A DNA stretch of 64,000 nt from Certhia americana. Lineage: Eukaryota > Chordata > Aves > Passeriformes > Certhiidae. Of the stretch, positions 45,136 through 57,781 are shown in pieces (positions within the stretch are counted from its first letter, which is position 1; each line of letters opens with the position of its first letter). Where the stretch lies: assembly GCA_018697195.1 (NCBI GenBank), contig CM031864.1, forward strand, positions 25,802,086 through 25,866,085, written 5' to 3'. The position numbers and the translations under genes were made by a program. A model generated the notes under the pieces. That model was not told the DNA's origin, did not search any database, and saw only the letters and a list, made by a program, of their open reading frames with translations.

Positions 45136-47794
45136 CCTGTATATGTTTATGTTCCACACACATTTAGACCTGGCAGAGTGTGACTTCTTGAGTTGTTTCT
45201 GCTTCCTTAGAGGAACTGAAAAATTACAGAATTTTAATTAACTGAAAATTACTTTTTCCAATCAAGAATTGCCCTTTTTGTGCAGTGAGTTATCCAGACT
45301 GTGTCTTATCCATGTGTAATCCTAGGTAAAGCTTGTAAAGAATTTTTTAGATTATAAGTTCTTTGTGAACTCTTTCCTTGGGTATTTGAGATTCAAATTT
45401 CATTTTCATGCACGTGATTTAGTAAAAATCTGGACTGGGATGATGTGCTAAGTGTGCTTTTTAAGGAACAAGGACAGATCCTGAGGTTCCATGTTATAAA
45501 CTTTAGCTTGAAATGTTTCCTTCATTTATTTCTGTTGTCCCTTGTTGTAGCACGCTGATGTTCAAATTCCCTTTCTTGTTCTACCCAAGGGAGCTCTCAG
45601 CATCTATGAAGTTTTGGTGTGAGGACAGAGCCAGAGATGGAGGAAGGACTGGGCTGACAGTGCTTCCCTGAGTACCACGGGCCTAGAGCCTGTTTTGAGG
45701 ACCCAGTTTGGTGTTACCCTGGTGCAGCTCCTGAATTCTTGGTCTGGTATCACTCTCTGCCTGGGTTTGGTACCACATCACCCATTTGCATCTCCAGCCA
45801 CTCCAGCTCTCTTTGTTGCGGAACACAAAATCATTTTTGTCTTCTGGTTGCTGCATTGTGACTATACTCTTTTCTGACTTCCTTGAGGTGAGCTGTTTCT
45901 CACACAGTGACTGTTTTCTGGGTAGCTTTTACCCTTCACAAGGCTCTTGAATCTTTCTTTACCGGTCCTTTTCATGGATATTCCTATTTTCATAGTCTTT
46001 ATCTCTCTTTCAAGTCTTTGTCTTTCCTTAGGTAACACTACAATAATAGGCTAATTGTTTCCTTTTGCTCACTGGCATGTTAGATTCCCAAACTCAAAAA
46101 GATAGGAATGGACTATAAATAGGCCCTCAGCCTTTTCTGCTTTCCTTGGGCATTTCTGTTGCCTCATCTGATTTTTCAGAGTTACTTTGTGCAACTTGCC
46201 AGTCACTACTTGAGGAGGAAGATGATTCCTGCCTTGTCTGGCACAGTGTTAATGGCACCATGCACAATAGCTCTATAATCTGGTAGATCCCAGATTTTAA
46301 GGGAAAGAGATTGTTTTCTCTGTTTCCTGGGGCTTTTACTTTCTCTGTTATTTAAACTAATGCATTTCTTAAATCATACTTGTGTTGGCTCCCATTCTTG
46401 CCTGATTTATGTGTTAACATGTCTGTACTGAAGGCTCTTTCCTTTTTCCATAAGCCTCCAAGGGTTTGGATCTTTTCTTTACCAGTACTGCAGCCTAATC
46501 AAAATCATGCCTTAAAATCTTGCAGTTCTAAAAACTTTTGTAAAATAATTCATAAGCAGCTACTTTATTTTCACTGGCTGCGGAAATTTGTGGCAGTTAG
46601 ATTTTAGATGTGAGAATTACTTTTTGGGAATATCTCTCACAAGTTTTGTTTCCTGAGAATGCTGGGAGTGGCAAGTTATTCTGCTCAGAAATGTGCAGCT
46701 GCAGAATATATCAAAATATGATATTCAGATGAATTTTTAAAGGCTGGCTCTGAGGAAAAAGGATGATTTGAAGGTAATTTCTGAACAAAGAATCTTTTAC
46801 AGATTATTATAAATAGACCTGTCAATATCTAATGGAGGCCCTTCTAACTCAGCTCCTGAAGAGGTTGTAGAAATGCACGTAGGAATCAGTCTTTGCACTA
46901 TTTTCTCCTTTGCCAGCTGCATCATAAAGCATACAGGGGAATGCTGACAATTTTTGCTTGGTCCTTATCATTTTAGAAGAATTATTTCCTGGCTAATCAC
47001 TGTGAGTATTTAAACCTCAGGTTCTTTTCCACAAAAGAAGATGATCATTATCCAGCAGAAGGAAAAGGTCTGCATGGCTTTAGTTTTCATATGTATTTAC
47101 ATATTTTCTTATCTTTCTGTGGATCTGATATTGCCAGGTTGGATGAGCTCACCAGATCTTTTGCCCAAAGCGTTTAATATAAAAATGGAAAAGCAGCAGG
47201 ACATCCATGGGCAAGAATCTCATTTAGCCTGGAGTAGGATCCTCCAGCGTGATGGCATTGTCTCTTCTGGCAATCTTTCATCTGAGACTAACTTGCTCAG
47301 GAAAACTTGGAGCCCTGCCCACCTTGAGATTTAGATATTGCCTTAGATAGGCCTTTTGAAACTCCCATGCTGTGTGTGATCCTTGCAGCTGTTTGTTTAT
47401 AAGTCAGGAGCCCAAAGTCTATGACATGAGCAATAGGAATTTGCTTGTAAACCAGCATCTGGTCAGGACATACCAGATGGTATAGGATGTGTGTGTAATG
47501 CTGCAGCTGAGTGCCCACTGAAACCCCCTGGTCTCACCACCTAACCCCCTTAGCCTCCTCTGAGAAATCCCAGGCCATTTAATCCAGGGGGGGGAGTTAA
47601 AAGTTCACTGTCATTAGCTGTCGGTTGAGCGAGGAACGTGCTCAATGCATCACATCACCATCTCTCATTGTCAGCAGTGATTCATGAAGTGCAGCTAAAC
47701 TCTAGGGTGTCCTGAATAAAATAAATCCATCCAGGGAAGTCTCACCAGGACACACATGTGAATCTTTGTGTGTGAAGAAGAAGCTGAGTACAAG
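44106..47794. other. Intergenic DNA, possibly including an unrecognised old repeat
   Basis: 44190-44990 is somewhat GC-richer, with overlapping open frames, and could be a decayed retroelement, but I cannot assign it. The rest is unique, with a GT microsatellite at 45102-45134 and a G8 run near 47587. Confidence 0.45.
45102..45134 (+). repeat. (GT)n microsatellite
   Basis: About 16 uninterrupted GT units following an alternating ATATACGT stretch; likely polymorphic. Confidence 0.97.
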
Positions 47795-47982
47795 GATGGA
47801 TTGGCCCTGGCACAAGGTGTCCAGAGAAGCTGTGGCTGCCCCTGGATTCCTGGGAGTGTCTAGGGCTGGGTTGGCTGGGGCTTGGAGCAACCTGGGCTAG
47901 TGAAAGGTGTCTCTGCCCTTGAAAGGGGGTGAAACAATATCAGCTCTGTGGTGCCTTCCAACCCAAACCATTCTGGGATTCC
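47795..47982 (+). mobile_element. CR1 LINE 3' fragment
   Basis: Sense CR1 tail: GGCCCTGGCACAAGGTGTCC, AGAGAAGCTGTGGCTGCCCC, and the end GCCTTCCAACCCAAACCATT with CTGGGATTCCATG. Confidence 0.92.
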
Positions 47983-50149
47983 ATGTGAAACATTGAACAG
48001 CTGTGCTGGGTGTTCCCAGTGGAGAAATCCATGGAGGTGTGTGTGGGGTTAATGTCACACCTTTCCTCTATTGCCCTTGTAACAGGAGCAAGGGGAAAGA
48101 GGCCAGGGAGGCCAGACAAGTTCCTGAAAGAGGATGAGGGAAGTGAAAGCTTAAGGTGAAATTAATTTTGATGAAATTCAAATGAAATTTCTCTTTCCAG
48201 GAGTAATAAAGAATCACAATTTTACAAGTAATTGAAAACAGATTAAACACTTTAAAAAGATATCATTTTTTTCTTTCTTTCCCTCCTTGGCAACAGTTGG
48301 AGAGTGATCCTGCAAGAAGCACTTACTGCTCACATGCTTTCAGCAGCCCCTGGGGTCATGGATAACTGGCTTAAATTCCAGCAGGATGCTGTAATGTATG
48401 TTCCATGGCTGAACAGACAACACATCTGGCCTGGGCTTAGGGGACCACAGAGATGGCTTAAAACTTCCTTAATGTCATAATCCCTCTCCAAATTAAATAC
48501 ATCCCACAGCTGTTACTGAAGGTTGTGGTCCTTACCTTCTATATTTTTTCTGCCTTTAGGGTTTGTTGTGTAGTTTCATAAACTGAAATAGGTGAAGCAG
48601 GAATTGTTGGAAGGAGACATTTTCTCATTTTTGCTGACTTTTCCCTAATCTCTCACTGGTAATGTTTGAGAATCTTTTCCAAAGTGGTAGATAAAGCTGT
48701 ATCTAGTAATGGAAAAACCATGTTCCCATGTTCCAGTGGTTTAAGTGTTGACCCCTTCCAGTCCTGTATTTTGGCTTCTCTGTGCTGCAGCAGGAAAACA
48801 AGGAGATAGAGGAGGTAAGACTCGCTGTCTCCTCCTGATCTGTGTTTTTTGTGTATACATTTGGATATTTCAGTGGGTTGCTCCAATATAAATATTTTTA
48901 AAAAACCAACAGAAACCCCCAACTGAAGTGAAGAGCAGCTCCAGAGCCACTTCAGAGAACATCTGTGTCAGGACAGCTCTTGACTGTGAATGAGGAGGGT
49001 AGAGCATGTTACCAAAAGATGGGAGATAATTGCTAGGCAAAATCACAACCCAGCCTGGCACTCCCACCCTGGTCTCCAGACAGCAGGAAAACAGGTTTGT
49101 TGTCAGACTGCAGGGGGCTGGGAGGAATCCTCCCTCCTTCCTCCCCACTCCTTGAAGCACCAAAGTGGTTTTCCCACTGTCCTGAGCCCCCACAGCCTTG
49201 CGCACCTGTGGGGAGCCCCTTGGAGCACAGCATGGGTTGGGAACAGAGCCTGTGCAGGGCAGGAGCACCATGGACTCAGCAGCAGCATCTCCCCAGGATT
49301 AAAAGTGTCAGAACTATTGCAAACCCTGTGGGGAAGAGCTGCTTTCCAAAGCTGCTTCCCAAAGAAAAATTAGAAACAGTCCTGTAATCCCCGTGCACAA
49401 ACACTGGATCAGATATTGCTAATGATCAGTAAAAGATGGTCACGTAACTTTATTTATTTTAAATGGTCTGGGAGGACTTTTCCAGCTGTAAGGAGTCTAT
49501 GATTTAATACTTACAGCCAAGGAAACTTTCTGCCTTCCTAGCTCAAGAGGCCTCAGCACAAGGGTTTAGAGAACCAGTGCAAGGAAAAATGGATATTTCT
49601 GGTTTTGTTTTTCTTACTGACCTGCTATGACTTCAGACTCTGAAATAAAAGAAACACTTATGCTCTGAAGACATCTTTTGTTTTTGTTTTCTTTTTGAAG
49701 AAAAAGTACCTTATTCTCTGAGGTTTCCTGAGTGTAGATAAAATTATTTTCAGAAAATTTACTGCAGCCATCCCAGCTATGGATCTGTCTGGTGCACTAG
49801 ATGGATTCTCAAAGACAAGTTATGTACATGCAATTTTTAAAAATAAGTAGGTTTAATTCTCTTTCCTCTTCCCTTTTTATTAGGCTAATTGTGAACTTCT
49901 GAACTGGGAAAACCTCCTTTTTTTCCTGCTGGAAGCCCCTGATCTGATCTATTGTGTTGATTTGGCACAGCCTGGTTTTTGGTTGGGGGGGCGCGGAGGG
50001 CACAGGGGAAGCTTCTAGCAGTTTCCACTATTTCCCACAGAGCCAATCCCTGATGGCTCTGGACATGGACATGCTTCTGGCCCAATTAGCGAGGTCTGTG
50101 ATGACATATTTAAGAAGAAAATCAAAACAGCATGCACATAGTTTTTTTC
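47983..50149. other. Intergenic DNA, nothing recognised
   Basis: Unique sequence. The overlapping frames on both strands near 48990-49390 lie in locally GC-rich DNA and resemble no protein family. Confidence 0.5.
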
Positions 50150-51040
50150 CCCAGGTCTGACATGATCAACTTCCAGCACTGCGGGATCCTGCAGGAATCT
50201 TTGAATCAGTGGAACTTGTTGGCAATGGTACCTACACAAGCAGCAATTTTTCTTGTAGTCAGAGAAGAGGAGGAAGTGAGGATGTGAGGGAAAACAACAT
50301 GGAAGCACCAAGGTCTGTGGAGAAGAAAGAGGGGGAGGAGGTGCTCCAAGTGTTGGAGCTGAGATTCCTCTGCAGGCCGTGGTTGAGGACTGTGGTGAAA
50401 CAAACTGTCCCCTTGTCATGCATGAAATCCAAGACGGATTCAGAGATCCACTCACAGCCTGTGGGAAAAGTGGAGCAGGTGGGTGCTAGAGAAAGCTGTA
50501 GTCTAGTGGGAGACCCAACAAGAGAAAGAGAGAACCCCTGCCTCCAGAGATAGACAAAGCCCCTGCTCCCAAACTAGAGCAGCCTATCCTTAGAAGATTG
50601 CACCCCATGGATGAATGGCGCACGCTACAACAGTTTTGGGATGACTGTTTGCCCATGGGAGGGACACCACGGTACAACAGAAAAGGGACTCCTTTCACTG
50701 AGCAAACAGAAAAAGATCTCGAGTGACAAACTGACTAAAACCCCCATGCCCTGTCTTCCTGCACTGTTGGTGGGGAAGAGGGAGGGGCTGGGGAAAAAAA
50801 AAGGTGTTTTAAAAGCTTGTTTTACATCTTGTTATCTTCCTCTGAATCTGTTAATAATTCATTTACTCTGTACCTTTAGATTTGAGCCTGTTTTGCCCTT
50901 GAAGTTTTTTCTTCCAGTACCTACCCCAACTCATGACCCCTTCATTAATTTTTTCCCTCTTCTCTGCCCAGCTATAGTGGAGGGGGGTGAGCGTATGAAT
51001 TTTGTGGATACCTGGTGTTTGGCCAGTGTCAAACGATGGC
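50150..51040 (-). mobile_element. LTR of an avian endogenous retrovirus (ERVL-like), reverse orientation
   Basis: On the reverse strand it starts near GTTTGACACTGGCCAAACAC and continues through the polyadenylation-side region, where the given strand reads GAGCCTGTTTTGCCCTTGAA. It extends to a distal block containing GTCAGAGAAGAGGAGGAAGT and GAAAACAACATGGAAGCACC. These blocks are characteristic of songbird ERVL LTRs (recognised from memory). Length is about 0.9 kb, with many substitutions. No gag, pol or env sequence adjoins it. Confidence 0.68.
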
Positions 51041-54000
51041 ATCCATTCTTGCTGTTATTTGTCTAGTTTATGTGCTGAATAGACTTTGCAGATTAGAGCT
51101 TGGCAAAAGAGAGATGTGGTTGAGCAAGGTAACTTGATAAAAGGGCATTTTTGGAGTCAAAATAACATCTTCAATGCTTTTTTGTTGAAATGAAAACATT
51201 AAAAAGTGATTTTGACTTAACATTTTACTACATGAAAATGTATTATTGAATCTTAAAATCACTGATGCCCTTGGATAACTTTTTGATTTTAATTTTAATC
51301 AGTTTTAAAAGATTTTGCTGTGTTTAAAGCGAAAATTTTCAGTTAAAAATGTCCAGATGGCTTCTAACTCCTTTCCCCCACCAAGCAGAAATAATCAATA
51401 AATAAAATGAAAAGGTTTCCCGGTCAGTGATAAATCAGTGCCCACCTGACCTCTGTTCCATGCTTGGAAGGAAAGGATTCACCATTTTTGATGCCAGTTG
51501 GGGCTGGCAATGACTACAGAGCCACGGGATTTAACATTCAACATCAACCTGAAGAGCAAAACCTGTTGCTCAATACCTCAGAAGAGATCCCTGCGGTGAA
51601 GAGATGACTCCACCAGCTGAGCTCTCTTCCTTTGTCCACTTATTTTCCAACTGGACTCATCATTCCAGTGTCAAAGCACCCCTTCAGTCGTGGAGCCCCG
51701 GAACCTGGGATGTGTCACAGACATTTGCTGGTGCAGATGCTGCCTTGGGTTTCTCCTCCTCCCCCACTGCCCTGCTCCTCCTCCAGTGTGTCCTTCAGCA
51801 TGGGGTGAGTGCACGTAGCCCCTTAGCAGTGAAAAAAAATATGAATCATGACCTACTGTAGTTTTTTTGTTACTCATTTTGTTATTTTTCCAGGTTACTG
51901 ATTCATTCAAATTTCTGAGCAAATTTCCATAGTAAGATCTAAGGTGTCAAAATATCTCCCCCAATGCTTGATTATCTTGGCTGCTGTAATTTCCTTTTTG
52001 AGATGTTTTGACTGGAAACAATGATGGTGGTGGACTCAAAACTAATGACTCACTTTCAGAGAATGGGGACTTATTTGAATTCTTGGAATTTGTAGAGGAA
52101 TATGCAAAGTACCTCGCCACATTTTCACAAGGATTCAATGTGAGCAAGCCAGGTGGTGACCACAGATAGGTTTTAAAAGGATGACTTTGAACTCTTTCAT
52201 TTGAGAGGAGCAGAGTATCCAGGGACAGAAGAGGGTAGGAGTGTGGCCTTTACTTTGGTAGTGCTTAATCAAATGGATTGAGTTCATGATATCATTAATG
52301 TTTATGTACGCACCACTCAGCCCAACTTGTTTGTCCTACTGTGGCACGGCAGATAATTTGTTCTCTACTCAGCAACAGTTTTAGTAAATGTTTGGCAGTT
52401 GCTCATTCTGCATTATAAATCACCTGGCAAGTGATGTGATTACAAAAAGTATTTCTAACTATGTGGGAGCAGAAGGGTAACTGAGGGAAAGGAAGGAGGA
52501 AATCTCTCATGAAATGTTAATGCAACTACTTTTAATACTTTCATGAGCAGCTAACTGCCTCCAGGTGTTTCACACTTCTTCTTAGTCACATAGGGATGTA
52601 TTTGCTTTCTGGTTGTCTCTTGTGGCCCAATCCCTTTCTGACAAATCAATGTAAAGCTCAGTGACAGATCGAGGTCCCTTAGGACTTCCACATCCAGCTT
52701 TTGTCTTGGCTTTAAGCACAGCTCAGTGAGCTACACCTTAATAAAACTGAATTTATCCATAAAACTTCGGTTATTTATTTCTTTTGGTTTTGGACAGCAC
52801 AGCTGTGACTGGGAAGGTCACAGACATAATGCAGGTTCCTTTACAGCACCATGCCCCTCACCCAAAACCTGACCTCAGTCACTCTTTCAAGGACAACACC
52901 CGCAAAAGAAAAGATAAACTTAGGGTCCTGCGCTCCCTTTTGTCTCTCACTGCCTGTTCTGTATTGATGCATTTTTGGTATTTTTAGTGTAACCTGTTTG
53001 AAAAAATTGACGCTAATTTGACTGACTGCTTCCAAACAAATAGTCAACTGCCCAGACTAACCTTTGACTATCCTTCATCAAAGGCAATACGTCTGAAACC
53101 AAACAAAATGGTAATTCTTTGTTGCTTCTGGGTGTCTGTGCCTGACCCAGCAAACATGATACAGGTGTAGCAATGATCCTCTTTTAGTTTCCATTTTTCT
53201 GCTCTGAGGTTGGAGCAAATTACAAAATTACACAACCTGTTACTTTGCCTTGGTGTCAGTATGTGGATGATGTGTAAAAATTCCTGCTGCCCCTTCCTGC
53301 CTGCAGGGAACCTGCTGAGGGCATCTCCAGGAATCTCCTGCAGGTAGCAAGTTCTGCATGAGCTCTCCAAATTGTATTGTCCCCCTGACATTTTGCCCAA
53401 GATGTGTAATCCAGTGGGAAGTGTTTCTGCACTGAGTGGGCTATTCCTGGAAATGCCTGTGCTGGTGGAGTGGGTCCTACTCACATAAGAAATATGGATT
53501 TAATCACAGTTTTCCACAGTGTGTCAAATTTCTTACAACAGAATAGGAGTTGAATAGTCAGGAACATCAGTCAAAGAGCTGGTAGCTATTATGACAGTAA
53601 GATGAAGATAAATTTGCTTCTCCCAATAATTTCAGACTGCATCAGATTTCGTGTGTTGAGATTCTTCTGATCTCTGCTCAACTTTGCAAAAGTGAGCTTG
53701 TAAAAGAAGCTTCTTGCTGGTTGTCAGATTTGTTCTCAGGTCTTCAGCCAGCATAACAAATTTAGCTTTAATTGTTCTTAAAATCCCAACACAGCCTTGG
53801 TAACTGGTGAATTTTCTAGGTGTCTTCACAGAAGCTTTGAACAACACCCACAGAAAGAAAAATTCCTCTTCTGACTAACCTATTGCAACTGAGGAGTAAT
53901 AAAGAGAAATAATCCAATATTCTAGGAATTTGCACGAAATGACTTGATTTTGAACAATCCTTCTAATTTTAATCCTTGTTTAAAGCAGAACACACCCTGC

Positions 54001-57000
54001 CAAACTGTGCTCTGATGAGGGTTTTATTTTTCCTTTCCCTTACTCTGTGATTGAATTGTTCCATAATTGCAGCTATTTGAATCTGAAACTCAAATTAGAA
54101 GGACTTGAAAGAGGGAATGCAGGAGAAGACATGAATACAGCATGTGAGGAGTTCATTGTTCCTCTGTGTGAGTTAGGAAGGTTTATACGCTAATCTCTTC
54201 CCTGAAATATAGCAAACCCCATTTTAGTATGAGACCAAATAACTCCTTTTATTTTTTTCCTTCAGTGAGGAAAAGTTGCAAAGTGCATTTATGCTGCTCT
54301 GGCTGCTCTACCCCAAATATTTTAATGTCTATCTTAGTATAGATATTTAATACTGTCGTTGCAATTATTTTTTCAGGTGTTGAGAGCCACTGCGTTTGCT
54401 GCTCTTGGAGTGGGTATTTGTTCATTTTCTAGGTATTTGAGACACCTGTACATGGCAGATCCCTCTTGGAAAGCAGCAAATCTGCCATGTCCTAAAGGTC
54501 TGATGACCCGTAATTATCAATTTTGCTGAGCAATGACCTCCTTCCATCATACTCCAGATATAATTCATCCTGTGTCATTTTCCTGGAAATATAACTTAAA
54601 ATAAATCTGGCTGCTCCGTATTCCACCAGTCTTTGCTCCAGGACTTTTTTCCTTACAGCCTCTGTAAAGACCTCCCAGCCCAGAAGCTGCTGAGGCCACC
54701 TCAAGCATCTTTATTTTGCCTGGAGACACCATGGAGACAAAAACATCCCACTTATTTTGATAATTTCCAATTTGTTTGGATAATCTCCTGATAAAATTCC
54801 AGAGGAAGATTATTCATGTGCTCCCTAGGACATGTGGAAATTGGTTTTGAAGGAAATCTAGAGAGCAATGAGATGATTTTCCTCTCAAGCCCCTGCCCCA
54901 GAGCTGTCCAGGGGTGCAGAGAGCAGTTCAACTGCAGCTTCTTGGGTTCAGTGTGAACCCTTTTATGCCACATGTCCTTCCTTTGGAAAGCAGAGAGAAC
55001 TGGGAACAATTTTGATTCACCTGCTGCCGATCCAGTTGTGGCTGTTTTAAATTGTGAAACACTTTTAATATTAGGTTATTGTATTTTTTAAATGAGTTTC
55101 TTCCATCCTTGTAGGGTGTCTGTGTAAGGTATCAATAACATCTTGAGCATTTACCCAGTGGAATGTTCAAATTCACTTCTTTTGTAGCAGAGTTCTTGTC
55201 TTCTTCATTGAGACAGATGGAATTTTGTTGGAAATGTGCACATGAAGGCTGGGTGGTTATTAGTGTTTCACTATTAGTCTGAGGCTGGAAGGTTTTAATG
55301 GAGGAAATTAGGAATCAACTTCCTTTAGCAATAATTGTTCTAAAATTGTCTGGCTGAATCTTGACATGATTCATTATAACATTTTTTAGCACAATCTGCT
55401 GAAAGAAGCTCTTACTTTTGTTGTTTTACCCAGAAAGAGAAGAGAATGGCATTTAACTAATTAAAAATCTTTCCTCTTGAATCAAGCATCTGGCAAGTTT
55501 TCCCTGGTGGTATCCCATTGGGCTGAATACGTGTGAATTCACACTCTGAGAATGCATCCACGCACTTGGAGTGGACTGTGCTCATCACTCAGCAGAAACT
55601 GATACTATCCCTTCATTTTTATGTTTTATTCTGAATTTGGTTGCTTAAGTATTTTGGATGGACTCACACTGACCTTACACATCATAGGAGGTTAATCCTG
55701 ACCAAGTGCTGGAGTCATGCTGGTTCTGCTCAGTGATGAGAAAAAATTGTTTTTTGCTACAGGAGGGGGAGTACTGTGATCAAAATCGCAGATTTCTTCT
55801 TTTACAGTTTATTCACTTTGCCACATGTTCAGAGTAAAGCCCATTTTTCTCTGTTCAGGTTACTAAAAAGAAAGTTCATTGTGAAATTCAGTTTCTGATC
55901 TCAGGCTAAGTTTTATTTGTGGAATAATGAAGATACAAATTGCCTGTTCAATTTATGACAATTCTTTCCCTACCTTCAGCTTAAAAATTGATTTAAAATT
56001 ATGCTTTTCTAACCATGATTCTTCATAAATCAACAGCTGTTCCCTGTGCTCTGTGAAACTCCCAGAGAACTTACCTTCTTCATGTCTTGTTCCCAGGAAG
56101 AGAAGTCTGAACACCAAAACAATCCAAAGCTGCCTTGGAAGGATGCTGTAAAAGGAGAAAATATAGAAATATACTTTGTCCATGTCTATGAGACTTGACA
56201 CTGAGCTTTTGAGCCTCAAACACAGGCAGTAGTAAAATTGCTGTCTACATATATTCTTTTTTTTATACCTTATTGGATGTTCATTTTATGTTTAAAATGA
56301 ATTTTAAACTTCTTTATTTACTTAAAATAAAGAAAATAATGTAATTTACTTAGTTTATATTTATTTTATGTTGCTTACTATTGGTGTAGCATCTCTCATA
56401 CAGAGTTGTAGGTTTGGAATATCAGCTTTAACTCCTTTCCAAAGTAATTTCTATTTTTTTAATGTGGGAAGTTTTGTATTTGATGACTTTTTCTTTCCAT
56501 TTGTGCAGAGTTACATTCCTGGTGCGCATTCCCAGCTTCTGTTGGCAGCTGGAAACAGGTTCTTTTTTTTAAACAATATATTGCTATACTAAATCCAAAT
56601 TGACTGGAAATTTCTTGAAAAGGAAAAGTGAACTAAAGCCATTACTGAGAAAGGATGTCGTTTTTAGAGGAATTCCAAGAGAAATAAAACAATAAACTGA
56701 ACATGCAATTGTGTAATTGCCACGCAGAAAAGAAATGGAAAATGAAAAGAAGAAACTCTTCAGGAGCAGGAAAATATTTAAACTCTTTAAGAAAAAGTAT
56801 TTGTGTGGGCACCTTAATTCTCCACTAATAAAACAACTCTGGTTAGCTTAGAAGCTTGGAGATGGTTGGAATAGCTAAATGTAGAAAAAAGAATCAAAAG
56901 CTGCACTGATAAATCTTGAACAGTGGTGTTCTTGTGCTAACTCAACATCTAAAAATTATAATATTAATAAAGCTTTGAGCTTGACTGCACAAATTCCAGG

Positions 57001-57200
57001 GGTTTTAATTAAAAATTTATTTTTTTATTGGCTCCTTGCCTGTGAACAGGAGACGGTTGGAGCAGAGGAATTTTGTGTGCTGAATAGAATTCTGGAGCTG
57101 TTTATTCTTTGGAGGTAATATTGCTGGAAAGGTTTTTTTGTGGATATTTTTAGTGCTTGCAGTTCATTTTAGGGGACAGACATTGGATTGCAAAAGAAGT
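51041..57200. other. Intergenic DNA, nothing recognised
   Basis: About 6 kb of AT-rich unique sequence. No conserved exon, RNA gene or known repeat could be supported. Confidence 0.5.
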
Positions 57201-57781
57201 ATTAATAGAGATACTCCTTCATTTCTTAGTTTGTGTGTGGTTTAAGCTGACACAAATTACAACAGTTTTATGAGGATTTTTTTCCTCATCAAACAGAAGT
57301 AATTGTTCAGGGGAAGATTAAATCTTGGGCAGGTCCTTTTGCAAAGGAGAAGTTGCTTTCAGGACTTTTCCCTGAAGAAGTTTTAGGTTCCATTAGGGTG
57401 AACTGCTGCTTTGGAAATGCACCACTAAAGTGGATGGAATTAAGTCAGTCAGCAGAATTGCTGCTTTCAGGTGGATGTTTAGAGGATAAGTACAATGAAA
57501 GACCTTCCACAGGATAAATTTATTTCAATGGACTTGTACAGCTTCTATTTAGTTGTCTTAATTCCTCTGTTTTGACACCTTTGGACTTCAGGAAAATCTT
57601 AGAATGCCTTAGAATGTGCTTCAGTTCCCTGTTCTCCACCATTATAAATCAGGAATAAAATATTTGCTCATGAGAAACTTTGAATTTTTAGTTGTAAAGT
57701 GTGTTGGAGTGCACCTTTTTTCAAAAGTTTCTCTTCCACACATTCATTAAAGTTTCTGTCCCACCTAAAAAAAAAAAAAAA
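57201..57781 (+). other. Possible retroposed 3' UTR ending in poly(A)
   Basis: An ATTAAA at 57746-57751 is followed 16 bases later by 15 A (57767-57781), the spacing of a polyadenylated mRNA end. The 5' boundary is arbitrary and no coding sequence is recognised upstream. It could equally be a chance A-run. Confidence 0.2.

Noticed and set aside
49462..49504. Possible CR1 tail (GGACTTTTCCAGCTGTAAGG, then TCTATGATTT)
   Set aside because: Only about 40 bases with weak resemblance; not enough to call an element.
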